This document shows, piece after piece, positions 20,932 through 30,815 of a stretch of DNA of 64,000 nucleotides. Each line of letters starts with the position of its first letter. Position 1 is the first letter of the stretch. Source of the stretch: Leishmania donovani (Eukaryota > Euglenozoa > Kinetoplastea > Trypanosomatida > Trypanosomatidae); the NCBI RefSeq assembly GCF_000227135.1, contig NC_018261.1, forward strand, positions 186,001-250,000, written 5' to 3'. Both the position numbers and the translations under genes were made by a program. A model generated the notes under the pieces. It worked only from the letters and a program-made list of their open reading frames with translations, made no database searches and was not told the DNA's origin.

Positions 20932-23900
20932 ATGAGGCGCTATCAACATCTTCGTGATGTGCATCCGAGGCCCTACAGTAATGGCCGTGAGAGAGGGCAT
21001 GAGGTGGGCCTAGCGAGAAGGTGCCAGCGCGATGGAGAGCACCTGTGTAGCGGCAGCGCACGAAATAGCTGTAGGAGTAGCGGCGGTAGCGAGGATGAAG
21101 TAGGAAGGTGGTGTGGCGCTGCGATGGTCGCGACCGCCCCTACACCCCGTCGCACCTTGAGCACCTCGAAGAGAGCTGAAAATCCTCGTGGGGCCACCGG
21201 TACTGTTCTCTCACCCCATGTGAGTTTCTCCCCGATCTCCTTCCATTCTGCGCAGGCCTCCGCGATTACATATGGAGCGGCAGAGACGACCAAGGCAACT
21301 GTGTCGTCTGCCTCGGCGCCTAAAGCCTTCTACGACGGGCCCTCCTTGCGCGACAGCATCCCGGCGCTGTTGGCGCGGCTTGCCAACCCGGTAACGCTGT
21401 CGCCGTCGCGTGCCCCCGAGAGCACGCGCTTGTTCGAGCCGGCAGCGAAAGAAGACACGTTGCAGCGAGACGCCTCATCCCTGTCGGCGCACCCGATAGT
21501 TACACCACGGTGGAGTGGCTCCAAGCATTCCGGCGTGTCGGGTGGTGCCGTTTCCACTACCGGGCAAAGGAAAGCGATGAATGCCGAGGCATCAAATCGC
21601 TCCTCGGGGTCGTCGTCGGATGAATTCCCACAGGGGACCACACCCCCGGAGCGGACTCAAGGGGGTCGCTACGAAGTGCGACAACCGAACGCGAAGGGAA
21701 AGATGAATCGGGGCATGATTGCCCGCGCCGAGGTACAGAGCGCTTACCCAGATGCGCTGCCGTCAGCGGCGACCGTGTTTTCGGAAAGCACGCAGCAGCG
21801 TCGCGTGGTAATGCCTCCGACGAGGTACGTAGTAGTGCAGCGGCCCGCCACCGCCCACATCTTACCGCATGCATCAGAGGCTTCAACACGGATGGATGCG
21901 ACCACTGTAGCTCCCGAATCAGCAGCTCGGCATTCGGTTGAGTTGACGTCACGCTGTTGCTCTGCTACCTCGTCCCACGGCAACGCAGAGGAGACTTGTG
22001 ATGTGTGCAGCGCCAGTGTAGCCAGTAGCAACATCAGTTTAAGTCGCCCTGCGAGTCGACGACCGCGCGCCTCGCCTCTCCGAAGGAGGCCAAGCCGCTC
22101 CGGTAGTGCCGAAGCTGTCGCTGGGCGGAAACGTGCGATCGGACCCATAGCCGCTCCAGTCGCCGCCACACGCGAGTCCCTTCTTGAAGCCAGCAAGGAG
22201 GCCCCGAGCGCTGTGTCTGAGCAGCCACCGCCGCCGCGAATCATGCCATCGCCCTCGATGAACTCGACAAGCGACGTCACCCAGCACCGCGCATCACCGT
22301 CCCGAATGCAGGGCCTCTTCGACTTCGTCCTAAGCAGCAGCAGTAACAGCGGCGCCGGAGTCGAGTACAACTCACTTAATACTTCCTGTGAGTGGGCAAA
22401 GACGTCTCCCGGGTGCGCGGAAGGAGTGTCCGCCCGCGCTGCAGGCCTTCCCCCGCGCGAGCAGAAGCGCTCGCACACTATCGCGTCACCGTTTTCGCTG
22501 CTGAAGCCGATGGAAGGTGTTTTCGCACCGTCGCATGGCGCCTTGTACCGGGATGAGAGCGTCGCGCCTGTGGACCCTTTCGCAGCCGCTGTTCAAAAGG
22601 CAGGGGACCCGTTGGTGTTGCGGCACACCATCGACTACCTCCTCTCGAAGTCTCGCCGCCTGGAGAGGGAGAATCAGCGCTTGTGGTGGCAGGCGCACAG
22701 CTGGGATCCACATAGGGCCGTTGAACCTCACGAGGCTCGTCCTGTCGCTGTGCCTCTGGCCCACCGGCGTTTGCGCAAGTCCTCCTCGCCGGCAGAAGTG
22801 GTGACTCGTACCCCGTACGCCATAACTTCCCGAGCAGTAGCCTTCACTCAGACCCAGCACCCACCTGCGTCTAAGCCGCGCGTGTTCGTGAAGCGGCAGC
22901 CGCGCCTTTCGCAAGCAACTGGTCGCTCTGCATCCTGCACCTCGACGTCCTTCCTCTCTCGAGAAAGCCCCCGACACAGCAGCAGTGGCGAAGGAGCTGA
23001 CGCAGAAGAACATGTGAGGGCAAATCCAGGCGCTCACCTGTGCACCGCGGCAGCAGACACACCAGCCCCACCGAGCACCGAGTCAACTGAAACAACGGCG
23101 ACATCGGCCGTGTCGCGCACCGAAGCGGGAGTTCAGTGCCGCCCAGCCGCGCGAGATGCGGCAACAGACGCAAGAGAACATCGATCGCCAGTGCACTTCG
23201 GGCTAGCCAGCATGGCAGAGACGGCCGGTGCCTCGACGGAATCGCAGCAGCGTGTGTCCTCCTCGTCACATGCAGACGCAAGCGCGCAGACAGAGCTCGT
23301 AGTACCGTTAACGTCGGCACTTCTCCGGACGCCGGAAGCGCGCCATCAAGCGCTGCATCACAGGTTGCAAGGAACGGCCAGTGGGGACGGCAAGGGCGAC
23401 GCTGCGGCCACCCCGATAGCATCGACCGTGCGCAGCCGTCACAGCATCTACAGCGAGCGTTCGCTGGGAGTGATGGCAACAGACGCCACGTCGCTGCCAC
23501 CATTCCCGGTGCAGAAGCAGCAGGTTCGAAGCCTCAGCAGCTGTAGCAGTCAAGCACACGTGAGAGGAACAAGTCAGGCAAGCGGATCTTCCGCGCCACG
23601 TGGTCATTATCCGACCTACAGTAAACAGGTCCAGACAGCGAGCATCCAATTGCCCTCTTTAGGCGAGGTCGAGGATGCGGGAGGAGGGGGCGGTGGCGGC
23701 GATACCTTGATGGTCTCGACAATGGATGGCACTACGTCGGCGCTGTCCTCGGAGAGGACAGCGGTGATTGAGCTGCACACGTCGCCCTCCTACACACGGA
23801 ACACCGTGCGCCGTTTGCGAGAGTACTGCAACTCTCTGGAGGCGGCCCGCCAGCAGCTGCGCCGGCGCCTATCAAGAAGTGTGCCTAACAGCCACGATGT

Positions 23901-26031
23901 CTCGGCCGTAGCACTGTCGCGCGTGCGATCGCCGTCAAGCCTTTCGCACTCGCACGGCCAGGTTCCGCTGTCCCCGCTAACTACCGCGGCCCCCACCCTC
24001 AGCCGTCCCTTCTTCACCTCCGAGTACGTCGACCCGGAGGTCGACGCCACCTTGCAGGACGTTGGAGAGACGACTGCCCTGGAGACTATGATCGTGTTGC
24101 ATGAGGATGGCGCCGGCACCATCACAAAGCGCGTGATCGACGGCTCCCAGTCGTGCGTCTCGAGCTTCGCGGTGCGCTCCCCTTCGCCCCCATCACAGCG
24201 CCCGGCAGCCACAATGACCTCCTCGCTGGCCAGCCAGTCTCCAACCCCGGTCGTGGAGAATGCCATATCGTGGGTTCGCCGGTACTCGCCACGGGCCCCG
24301 TGTCGCATGAAGCCTCAGCAGCTCCTTTCGCACTACCTGCGGGGCACTCATGATACTGCGGTCATCGCAGAGGAGCCGCGCGCGCGCCGGCTGAGCTCCT
24401 CTCTGCGTTCCGACGGCAGCAGCTCATGCTGTGTGCCGGTGGTGCATTTGGGCAAGCCCATGCGATCCGCCTCCGCCAGTTCACGGAACGCCTCCGACGT
24501 CAACATCCACTTCCCGGGCGCCGTGCCGCTCGCCCCGTCTCTCCCCAAGTCGCCACCGAAGCAAGCTCCGTCCACCGGACGCTTTGTCGTGCCGCCCACC
24601 ACGCCGCTCGAGGAGGGTGATGCGGAGCAGCTACCACCACAGTCGCTGCCACCGCGGCCGCACAATCACCAGACTCATGCAGGTGCATCGGTGTCGGTCT
24701 CCCTAGCAGGGTGCACTGCACCTGGGCAGTTTGCCGGGCTGCAGATTGGCGTCACCAGCAGCACAACGAGAACGAGCAGCAGGGTCAACTCTCAGCGTTT
24801 TGCAGTGAAGGGAGTCCGCGAGTCTGTGTCGCCGAAGGAGCACAGCACGCGTATCCGAAGCAAGAGTGGCCGCGGCAGTGTCGGCTCTGAGGCACTTGTA
24901 TCAGGAAAGCAGACCACTTCTTCGGCTTCGGCCGCCGCAGCCTCAGCACCTCTGTGGGATCCCACGCGCCACTCATTGCAAAGCCCAAGCCCGGTCATGC
25001 TCTCGACTTCTACTGAAACATCCGTAGCTGCTGAACTGGTGGTAAGCGACCGCCTCGGCACTCCCGTTACTACGTCCGGCAGCGAGGCGGGAGTGCGTGG
25101 CGCATCGAATGACAGCGTGCACGGGTCACGGCCCATAGGCACATCACTCATCACCGCTGTAGCCAGCGCGAGCCTGTCTGCTCTGAGTGCACCAGCGCCG
25201 GACAGCGAGGAGCCCCTGCCACCGGCTGAGACCGCAGTGCAGCCGCACATCCGCAGCCCCCTGTGCCGCCTACACCTCGAAGCGCAAGCCGTCCGCTGCG
25301 GTCGCGGCGGCAGCGGCGACCGACGCGATCTTTACACAGACAGCCTCCACGTCAGCGGGTCTGCCTCGCCGGCGCCGAGCACACCGCGAGGCTCTGAGGA
25401 AAACAGCGGTGGCCGATGCAAGCGGAGCGAGACTACAGCATTCCTGGACGAGGAGAAACGAGAAGCATCAGCAGTGTCGTCTGCAGGGGCACGTCGCGTG
25501 TCGGTGCAACTACCAGTGCTTGAGAACGACGTGGTGTCAGCGGATGGGGCCGACAGCTTCCATTCCACAGATGCTGCAGTGTCGCCGCGTAGCAGCGCCG
25601 AGAGGGTCGTTAGCCTCCTTTTGCCAGCCCAGCTGGAGGGGTCGCTACTACCGCAGCCGCAACGCCCCACCTCCCAACGGCTTATCTCACCCTCTCCTCC
25701 TCGAGGGGTAGACGCGGACGACAATGCGCAGAATCCTCGTGATGGCAATACAGACTTGAAGGCTATCTCTGCGGAATCAATACCGAAGGATGCGGGCATC
25801 GACTCTACGTCGCCGCGGCGCCACCTTGTGTTGCCGCAGCACCGCCCACCGGTCGCCCCGCCTCGCGTCGTCGTCATCCCAAAGAACGACGAGTCTCCTT
25901 CTCCCGCTCGCAGCAGCCTGTCACGCAGCCTGCACTCCCTTCCCTCAACCCTCTCAGACAGGCATTGCGATGATGCTTCTGATGATGGAGATGACGAAGA
26001 TGGGGCACTTTGGTACTCAGAACGGTTTTGA
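20932..26031 (+). CDS. Large Ser/Thr/Pro-rich low-complexity protein, function unknown
   Basis: 1699 aa if translated from ATG 20932; an alternative ATG at 21124 (residue 65, MVATAPTPRR) may be the true start, because codons before it have weak G/C third-position bias and the nearest pyrimidine tract is followed by AG only at 20935-20936. Most of the chain is disordered and rich in Ser, Ala, Pro, Thr and Arg. Two short helical/coiled-coil segments stand out: about 564-590 (HTIDYLLSKSRRLERENQRL) and about 958-983 (TVRRLREYCNSLEAARQQLR). A Gly run lies near 916-923. The C-terminus is acidic (DDASDDGDDEDG). TQT/AQT/VQT motifs at 639-641, 785-787 and 900-902 resemble dynein light chain LC8 sites. 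This composition is typical of trypanosomatid cytoskeletal or flagellum-associated scaffolds, but that is inference; no enzymatic domain is seen. Confidence 0.85.
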   Translation: MRRYQHLRDVHPRPYSNGRERGHEVGLARRCQRDGEHLCSGSARNSCRSSGGSEDEVGRWCGAAMVATAPTPRRTLSTSKRAENPRGATGTVLSPHVSFSPISFHSAQASAITYGAAETTKATVSSASAPKAFYDGPSLRDSIPALLARLANPVTLSPSRAPESTRLFEPAAKEDTLQRDASSLSAHPIVTPRWSGSKHSGVSGGAVSTTGQRKAMNAEASNRSSGSSSDEFPQGTTPPERTQGGRYEVRQPNAKGKMNRGMIARAEVQSAYPDALPSAATVFSESTQQRRVVMPPTRYVVVQRPATAHILPHASEASTRMDATTVAPESAARHSVELTSRCCSATSSHGNAEETCDVCSASVASSNISLSRPASRRPRASPLRRRPSRSGSAEAVAGRKRAIGPIAAPVAATRESLLEASKEAPSAVSEQPPPPRIMPSPSMNSTSDVTQHRASPSRMQGLFDFVLSSSSNSGAGVEYNSLNTSCEWAKTSPGCAEGVSARAAGLPPREQKRSHTIASPFSLLKPMEGVFAPSHGALYRDESVAPVDPFAAAVQKAGDPLVLRHTIDYLLSKSRRLERENQRLWWQAHSWDPHRAVEPHEARPVAVPLAHRRLRKSSSPAEVVTRTPYAITSRAVAFTQTQHPPASKPRVFVKRQPRLSQATGRSASCTSTSFLSRESPRHSSSGEGADAEEHVRANPGAHLCTAAADTPAPPSTESTETTATSAVSRTEAGVQCRPAARDAATDAREHRSPVHFGLASMAETAGASTESQQRVSSSSHADASAQTELVVPLTSALLRTPEARHQALHHRLQGTASGDGKGDAAATPIASTVRSRHSIYSERSLGVMATDATSLPPFPVQKQQVRSLSSCSSQAHVRGTSQASGSSAPRGHYPTYSKQVQTASIQLPSLGEVEDAGGGGGGGDTLMVSTMDGTTSALSSERTAVIELHTSPSYTRNTVRRLREYCNSLEAARQQLRRRLSRSVPNSHDVSAVALSRVRSPSSLSHSHGQVPLSPLTTAAPTLSRPFFTSEYVDPEVDATLQDVGETTALETMIVLHEDGAGTITKRVIDGSQSCVSSFAVRSPSPPSQRPAATMTSSLASQSPTPVVENAISWVRRYSPRAPCRMKPQQLLSHYLRGTHDTAVIAEEPRARRLSSSLRSDGSSSCCVPVVHLGKPMRSASASSRNASDVNIHFPGAVPLAPSLPKSPPKQAPSTGRFVVPPTTPLEEGDAEQLPPQSLPPRPHNHQTHAGASVSVSLAGCTAPGQFAGLQIGVTSSTTRTSSRVNSQRFAVKGVRESVSPKEHSTRIRSKSGRGSVGSEALVSGKQTTSSASAAAASAPLWDPTRHSLQSPSPVMLSTSTETSVAAELVVSDRLGTPVTTSGSEAGVRGASNDSVHGSRPIGTSLITAVASASLSALSAPAPDSEEPLPPAETAVQPHIRSPLCRLHLEAQAVRCGRGGSGDRRDLYTDSLHVSGSASPAPSTPRGSEENSGGRCKRSETTAFLDEEKREASAVSSAGARRVSVQLPVLENDVVSADGADSFHSTDAAVSPRSSAERVVSLLLPAQLEGSLLPQPQRPTSQRLISPSPPRGVDADDNAQNPRDGNTDLKAISAESIPKDAGIDSTSPRRHLVLPQHRPPVAPPRVVVIPKNDESPSPARSSLSRSLHSLPSTLSDRHCDDASDDGDDEDGALWYSERF

Positions 26032-26404
26032 GTGGAGAGGCGGTAGAAGGAGGAGGGGGGGCTGCGGGCCGCCGTGTGCGTCCCCTACGGTCAGTCAAGA
26101 TACAAACAGAGAAGTGGAGATGAGGATGCCGCGAGGGATGTAGAACGGCGGTTTTCAATTTTGCCAACCCCTGTCTTTCCGGCAGCCGCACTGTGCATGT
26201 GTATGTGTGTGTATGTACTCAGCCTTTCTCCGGGCTATTCACCAACGTGCAGCTGTCAGTTGCTCTGTACTCTTTCGCCTTGCCTAACTGCTTTAGAGAG
26301 TCGAGGACGAATTCGGCAGCCGGGCTTTCTACACAACTCAGACACACACACGCACGTCAGCACGCTCCTACTGGTCTCTCTGTATCACCAGCTCTGAGGT
26401 AGGG
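26032..26404 (+). other. Intergenic region
   Basis: 3' UTR-type sequence of the preceding gene. The end holds a pyrimidine-rich tract and AG at 26390-26391, which could splice a transcript whose first ATG is at 26405. Confidence 0.5.
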
Positions 26405-26758
26405 ATGATGAAGCCTCCAGTCAGAAATGCGCAGAGAGGCGTGGGGCCCAGTTTTGCGCCCACTCAAGCGCTGAGCATGTGCATACCTGCGTTCAACGGC
26501 GCACATGAGCGCATTGTGGACGCGAAGCAAAAAAAAATAGATGAGCCGCTGTACATGGCGCGCCACTTCCTCGTGCGAGCTCGTTGGCCGCACGAGAGGG
26601 GTCTCAGAAGGCTCAGCACCCAATACGCTGATGCTGCACGCATAGCGGCGCATTTCCCCATGAGCTCCTCCGTGCGCACGACCAGCCCGCTCAGCACGAG
26701 CCGCTCTCAATTTCCTTTGCAGCCAAGATCTATTCCCCCTCTCCCTGATGCAGCTTAG
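26405..26758 (+). CDS. Candidate small protein (117 aa), uncertain
   Basis: ATG 26405 (MMKPPVRNAQRGVGPSF) is the first ATG after a likely acceptor (AG 26390-26391), giving a 13-base 5' UTR, and the frame is open for 117 codons to TAG. A charged helical segment (IVDAKQKKIDEPLYMARHF) is followed by an Arg-rich region and a Ser/Pro tail. No domain is recognised. Third-position G/C bias is moderate, weaker than in the long genes, and a run of nine A at about 26530 lies inside the frame. It could be a real small gene, an upstream ORF in a long UTR, or chance. Confidence 0.3.
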   Translation: MMKPPVRNAQRGVGPSFAPTQALSMCIPAFNGAHERIVDAKQKKIDEPLYMARHFLVRARWPHERGLRRLSTQYADAARIAAHFPMSSSVRTTSPLSTSRSQFPLQPRSIPPLPDAA

Positions 26759-27330
26759 TCGGTATCACCACCGCCAGCAAAGGCCACTTCGTCAGTTTTT
26801 TTCGTAGAGTAGCCAATGTGTGGACCGGTGTGACGAATCATAGGTGTGATGTGTATCACGTGGTGTACACCTGCGCAACTCCCATCTCTCGCTCTCTCTT
26901 GCTTGCCCCACAGTGTATCCTTCTGTTTCTTCTCCAGTGTGCTCTACGTCACTGCACCACCGTCGTCCTGAGCTTCCTCGCCGCTGTCGCGCCACGCGCC
27001 ACATCCGCGTAAGCATACGTACATATATATGCACACACACACACATATATATGTATATGCATGTAAAAGGAGAGAAAGAAGAGGATTGTTGCGCACCAAT
27101 CGTTTCCCTAGACAGCCTCTTTCACGTATAGACCGCACAGCCTATCCGGATACTCGTTTTTCTGTCAGGGGTGCCTCCTCTGCGTGCCTCCGCCCATCCG
27201 TATATATATATATATATGTATGGTTGGGTGGGTAGTTGTGCATCTTACTAGCGACTGTGTGAGTGGCGCCACGCATACAATCGCACGAATTATCTCTATC
27301 ACTCCTACATTACAGTAGTGAAGGGGTGCA
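26759..27330 (+). other. 5' UTR region of the acylated 671-aa gene
   Basis: Acceptor candidates are AG 26936-26937 after a C/T tract and AG 27167-27168. AT dinucleotide runs lie at about 27023-27061 and 27200-27220. Short upstream ORFs begin at the ATGs in 27040-27065 and 27217-27222 and end before the main start. Confidence 0.5.
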
Positions 27331-29346
27331 ATGGGCTCGTGTTGCAGTGCGAGTGACACCGCCGACGACACAGCGTCGGCCGCACCGCCCGCCCCGAGCA
27401 AGGTCAAGACTACAGCAAAGCCGGCAACCCCTGCTTACCCTTCCCCCAGAAGGTCGATTGTGGGCCTGGTCCCGCCAGACCCTCCCAGGGATTTTCAGCC
27501 CAGCGTCTCCGCAAACTCTGTTCCGCGTATGTATGGCGCAGAGAAAGCGCCAACGACTGCCGCTCCGGCTGTAGGCCCGCCTGCTGCGCAGACAGACCGC
27601 AGGATCCTCACCTCGCCTCCATCGCGACCGTTTCCGACGCTGCTCGCGGCGGAAGTGAATGAGTCAAGTGGCAACTTAGACGCGGAGTTCTCCATTGCGC
27701 TGGAGCCGTTTCCGGCCACGAAGAACGTCACCGGTACTCCAGCTGAGATCCAAAGCAGCGCCCCCGCGCAGCAGAAATCAGTGGGTGACGCGGGGAAGCA
27801 GCAGCTGGTTGCTGCCGCCGCGCCGACATTCTCCTCTGCAGATGTGACTCCTGAACGTGCCACGGCGCCGATGGTGATACAGAGCGAGGAGGGTTGTACT
27901 CGTTGTCCAAGCACGGCGCAGGTGTATGAGGTTCCACCAACCCCAAAGGATGAGAGCGGCAAGACGCTACCAGCCGATGACGCTCGAGTGCTGCAGCGTG
28001 TACCACCACCTCCGCCGCCACCGGCCGCCTCCACTGACTCCGTCACTCGCAAGGAACCGAATCTGGAGAGCGAGCAGCGCGGCGTCGACGAGGCGCATCA
28101 AGCCCAACACGAGGCGACGGACAACGTGGAGCAGAAGGGCTCTGTGGCAGCGGCAAACGAAGACGAGGAGGCGGCTGAAGCGAAAGAGCCCAGCCTGCTA
28201 GCTGACATTATACGCAACCAGGAGGAGGGCCAGCAGCGCTATCCCACAGCGCTTTCCATTGATGCCGCGAAGGATGCACCGGTGGAGATAGGCATGGGCA
28301 AGGATGCGTCACCCTCGGCCGCGACAGCCGAGACGCACGCCAAGGAGAAGCCAAAGAGCTCCTCGCCACCGCCTCCGGAGAACGTCAATGACATGAACGG
28401 CAAGGCCTGCAAAGTCGACGAAGCTAGCTCAGCGCCGAAGATGCCCATGGTCACCACCGTTGCCCCAGAGCAGGTGGACGGCCCCATGTCTAGTTCAGTC
28501 TACAAGATTCCGCAGCATTATGCGTCGCCGGCTCTCCATAAGGCAGAGGCGCTGCATGGCATCTCATCGGAAGAAGTCGATGGTTTCATTAACCTGATCA
28601 CACCCGAGCAGCAGCCCCAGGAAGCACAGGAGATGGATTCCAATCGCATTCGATTATCGCCGCTGGGGTGCCCCATCCAGGAGCTCTCGCAGGTGGAGCC
28701 CATCAGCTGGAGTAAGGCGAGCCTGCTGGAAGGCTCACCGCTGCACTGGGAAACTTCGCATGGGGCCGACGTGTCACCGAGCCTGTACCGCTCACTACGC
28801 CTGGGCACCGATTTGCTGCGGCAAAAAGATCGCGCAAACGCATTTAGCGTTGCCGACAAGATCGGTGCCGCCGCCGCACTCTCTGAGTTCGGCTCAGAAG
28901 AAGCAGAAGAGGAGGAGCAGGGCGTGGCGTGCGGCCTCGGAGACGACGCGGAGAAGCCGATCGCCTTCACCGCCACCAGCGAGGTCGAGCTCGAACGTGA
29001 GGCGGCGGAGGCGAGCAGCGATGAAGAAAGCACACTCTCCATGGACAAGGACCGTGTGTATACAATGGGCAACACAGATGCGGAGGGCAGGTCGCAGCCT
29101 ACGAGGAGCGTGGAGTCGTCCGTTGCGCCGGTAGCACCGATAGAAGCCGCCGACAAGCACATGGCCAGTTCAGAGCAGCACGCGACCTTCGCAATGCTGA
29201 CCGCTGAGAATTTCGTCTGGACCGGCGCTGAGGCTCCCCGTCGCATGCCCCCACCGCCTCCATACCACCATAGCGACGAAGCTCGTGACGCACAGCTGTG
29301 CTCACGGTCTGCGCCGCCAAGCATATTGTCCCCTCCGCCTGCATGA
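27331..29346 (+). CDS. Dually acylated low-complexity protein (N-terminal MGSCCS)
   Basis: 671 aa from ATG 27331. The N-terminus MGSCCS matches a signal for N-myristoylation of Gly2 with palmitoylation of Cys4/Cys5, which in trypanosomatids sends proteins to the inner face of the plasma or flagellar membrane. The rest is disordered: Pro/Ala/Thr-rich to about residue 220, a Pro run near 223-231 (VPPPPPPPAAS), then acidic and Glu/Ala/Lys-rich stretches (EDEEAAEAKEPS, SEEAEEEEQG), ending in a Pro/Ser-rich tail with PPPPPYHH. No catalytic or ion-binding domain is visible. The acylation claim rests on the motif only. The gene is intact with strong G/C third-position bias. A 334-codon antisense frame over its 3' half is a shadow. 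Confidence 0.85.
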   Translation: MGSCCSASDTADDTASAAPPAPSKVKTTAKPATPAYPSPRRSIVGLVPPDPPRDFQPSVSANSVPRMYGAEKAPTTAAPAVGPPAAQTDRRILTSPPSRPFPTLLAAEVNESSGNLDAEFSIALEPFPATKNVTGTPAEIQSSAPAQQKSVGDAGKQQLVAAAAPTFSSADVTPERATAPMVIQSEEGCTRCPSTAQVYEVPPTPKDESGKTLPADDARVLQRVPPPPPPPAASTDSVTRKEPNLESEQRGVDEAHQAQHEATDNVEQKGSVAAANEDEEAAEAKEPSLLADIIRNQEEGQQRYPTALSIDAAKDAPVEIGMGKDASPSAATAETHAKEKPKSSSPPPPENVNDMNGKACKVDEASSAPKMPMVTTVAPEQVDGPMSSSVYKIPQHYASPALHKAEALHGISSEEVDGFINLITPEQQPQEAQEMDSNRIRLSPLGCPIQELSQVEPISWSKASLLEGSPLHWETSHGADVSPSLYRSLRLGTDLLRQKDRANAFSVADKIGAAAALSEFGSEEAEEEEQGVACGLGDDAEKPIAFTATSEVELEREAAEASSDEESTLSMDKDRVYTMGNTDAEGRSQPTRSVESSVAPVAPIEAADKHMASSEQHATFAMLTAENFVWTGAEAPRRMPPPPPYHHSDEARDAQLCSRSAPPSILSPPPA

Positions 29347-30169
29347 TAGACTTCTGCTTTGCCGAAGCAAGACGAAGAAGAGAAAACAGCGACTCGTGTT
29401 TGTGTGAATGCATGTGCGTATGTGTGTGACCTTCTTGGACTCACGTGGTGATCATGTGAAGCGGAGTGTTCCGAGAACGGGGGTGGGGGGGTGGGGGTCT
29501 CCACGCACTTTTCCACGAGCATTGGCGCTTATTTTCGGAGGCTTGCTGGAAGCCTCCACAGACCGCAGAATTAGTGGCGCTTGTCTAAGTCATGCAGCGT
29601 CAGTGTCATCCACACGCATACACACACGTAGGCGGTACCAATCACCGTTTTCTCTCTTCTCTGCATGTTCGTCAAGGCAGTCTCGGCCGCCGCGTCTGCC
29701 ATTCCTCTGTCCACTCGTCCTCCAATCAACTTCTTTCATTTCTATTTCGCTTTCTCGGCACGGCTAGCACAGTGCTGGGCTTGCCTAGCGCACAGCCAAG
29801 AGGCCACACGAAACTACATAGGGGGTGAGGGATGACACGCCGCGGCGACGGCGTTTTCTCCTCCCTCTCCTTGCTGTTATGTGGATGCGAATGTGTGTAT
29901 AATGATGTCATCGTACGCTGTAGCACGCACTTTCTTGCCGCTGCCATTTTGCCATCTCCATGTTGGCGGCAATTCTCCGTCAGCCTGTCATATTCTCTAT
30001 CTGTTTGCGAGCGTATTACACGCAAGGGGTGGCGGGCAAAAATGTCGCTGCGGTTGCCAGCCTGACAGTGATGGCACGCCGCCCCCGCCCTTCGTGCGTA
30101 TCGCCGGTGCCCTTTTTTTTTGGCTTCGCTTTGGCTTCACTCCTTTGTTTTTCCTCCCTCTCTGCGTGT
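29347..30169 (+). other. 3' UTR region with G-rich tract
   Basis: No gene supported. A G-rich run at 29479-29497 (G5-T-G7-T-G5) could form a G-quadruplex in the transcript. The stretch ends at the 5' edge of a SIDER-like element. Confidence 0.6.
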
Positions 30170-30815
30170 CCCCGATGATGGTCGGCCACCTCACCGTGAT
30201 AGCATGGGGCCGTGCCCACTCTTTCTGGAGAGGCCAGGAGCCTGCAGCCGGCCCGCGGGCGCTGTTTCGGACTCGTGGTGTCGGCGGAGAAGTCTGGGCC
30301 GGCGGTATGCCGGAGAGACTCACGGTCATGATCATGCTTGAACAAACCAACTACTCATCGCGCCGAGGATTCAACGACTCTTGGCACACACGCGCTCCCG
30401 TCAAAGGCGTTCGGGTTCGGGAGAAGGCGGAGCGCCCCTGCAGTCGCAGACGGATGGCAGCGTCCCGCGTATCGTGGCACACGCGAAAAAGCCGTCCTGG
30501 GGCAGGCCCCACGATGCGAGAACGCGAGCACTGCGCGCACGCTGCCAGCGGTGGCTGGCATGGTGGAACGCATCCAGGCAAGACATCAGATGTCAGAGTA
30601 GCGCAAGTGACAGAAGGTAAAGGCTCAGAGACGTGCGTATGGATCAGCCCCAAAGTGCGCGTTTGCGAGGCATGCGGCACCTCCTCCATCCAACCGGGTG
30701 GGGCCGATGATGTAAAGATGCCGAAAGCATCACGAGAGCACCCCAAACGGCACCATGGAGTCGGCCAGAGTCGCGTGCGCGGAGTATTCACACCATATTA
30801 CGGCATGCGGCGGCT

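Noticed and set aside
28518..29522. 334-codon minus-strand open frame
   Set aside because: It is the antisense shadow of the strongly biased 27331-29346 gene; Ser-rich because the sense strand is Glu/Ala-rich.
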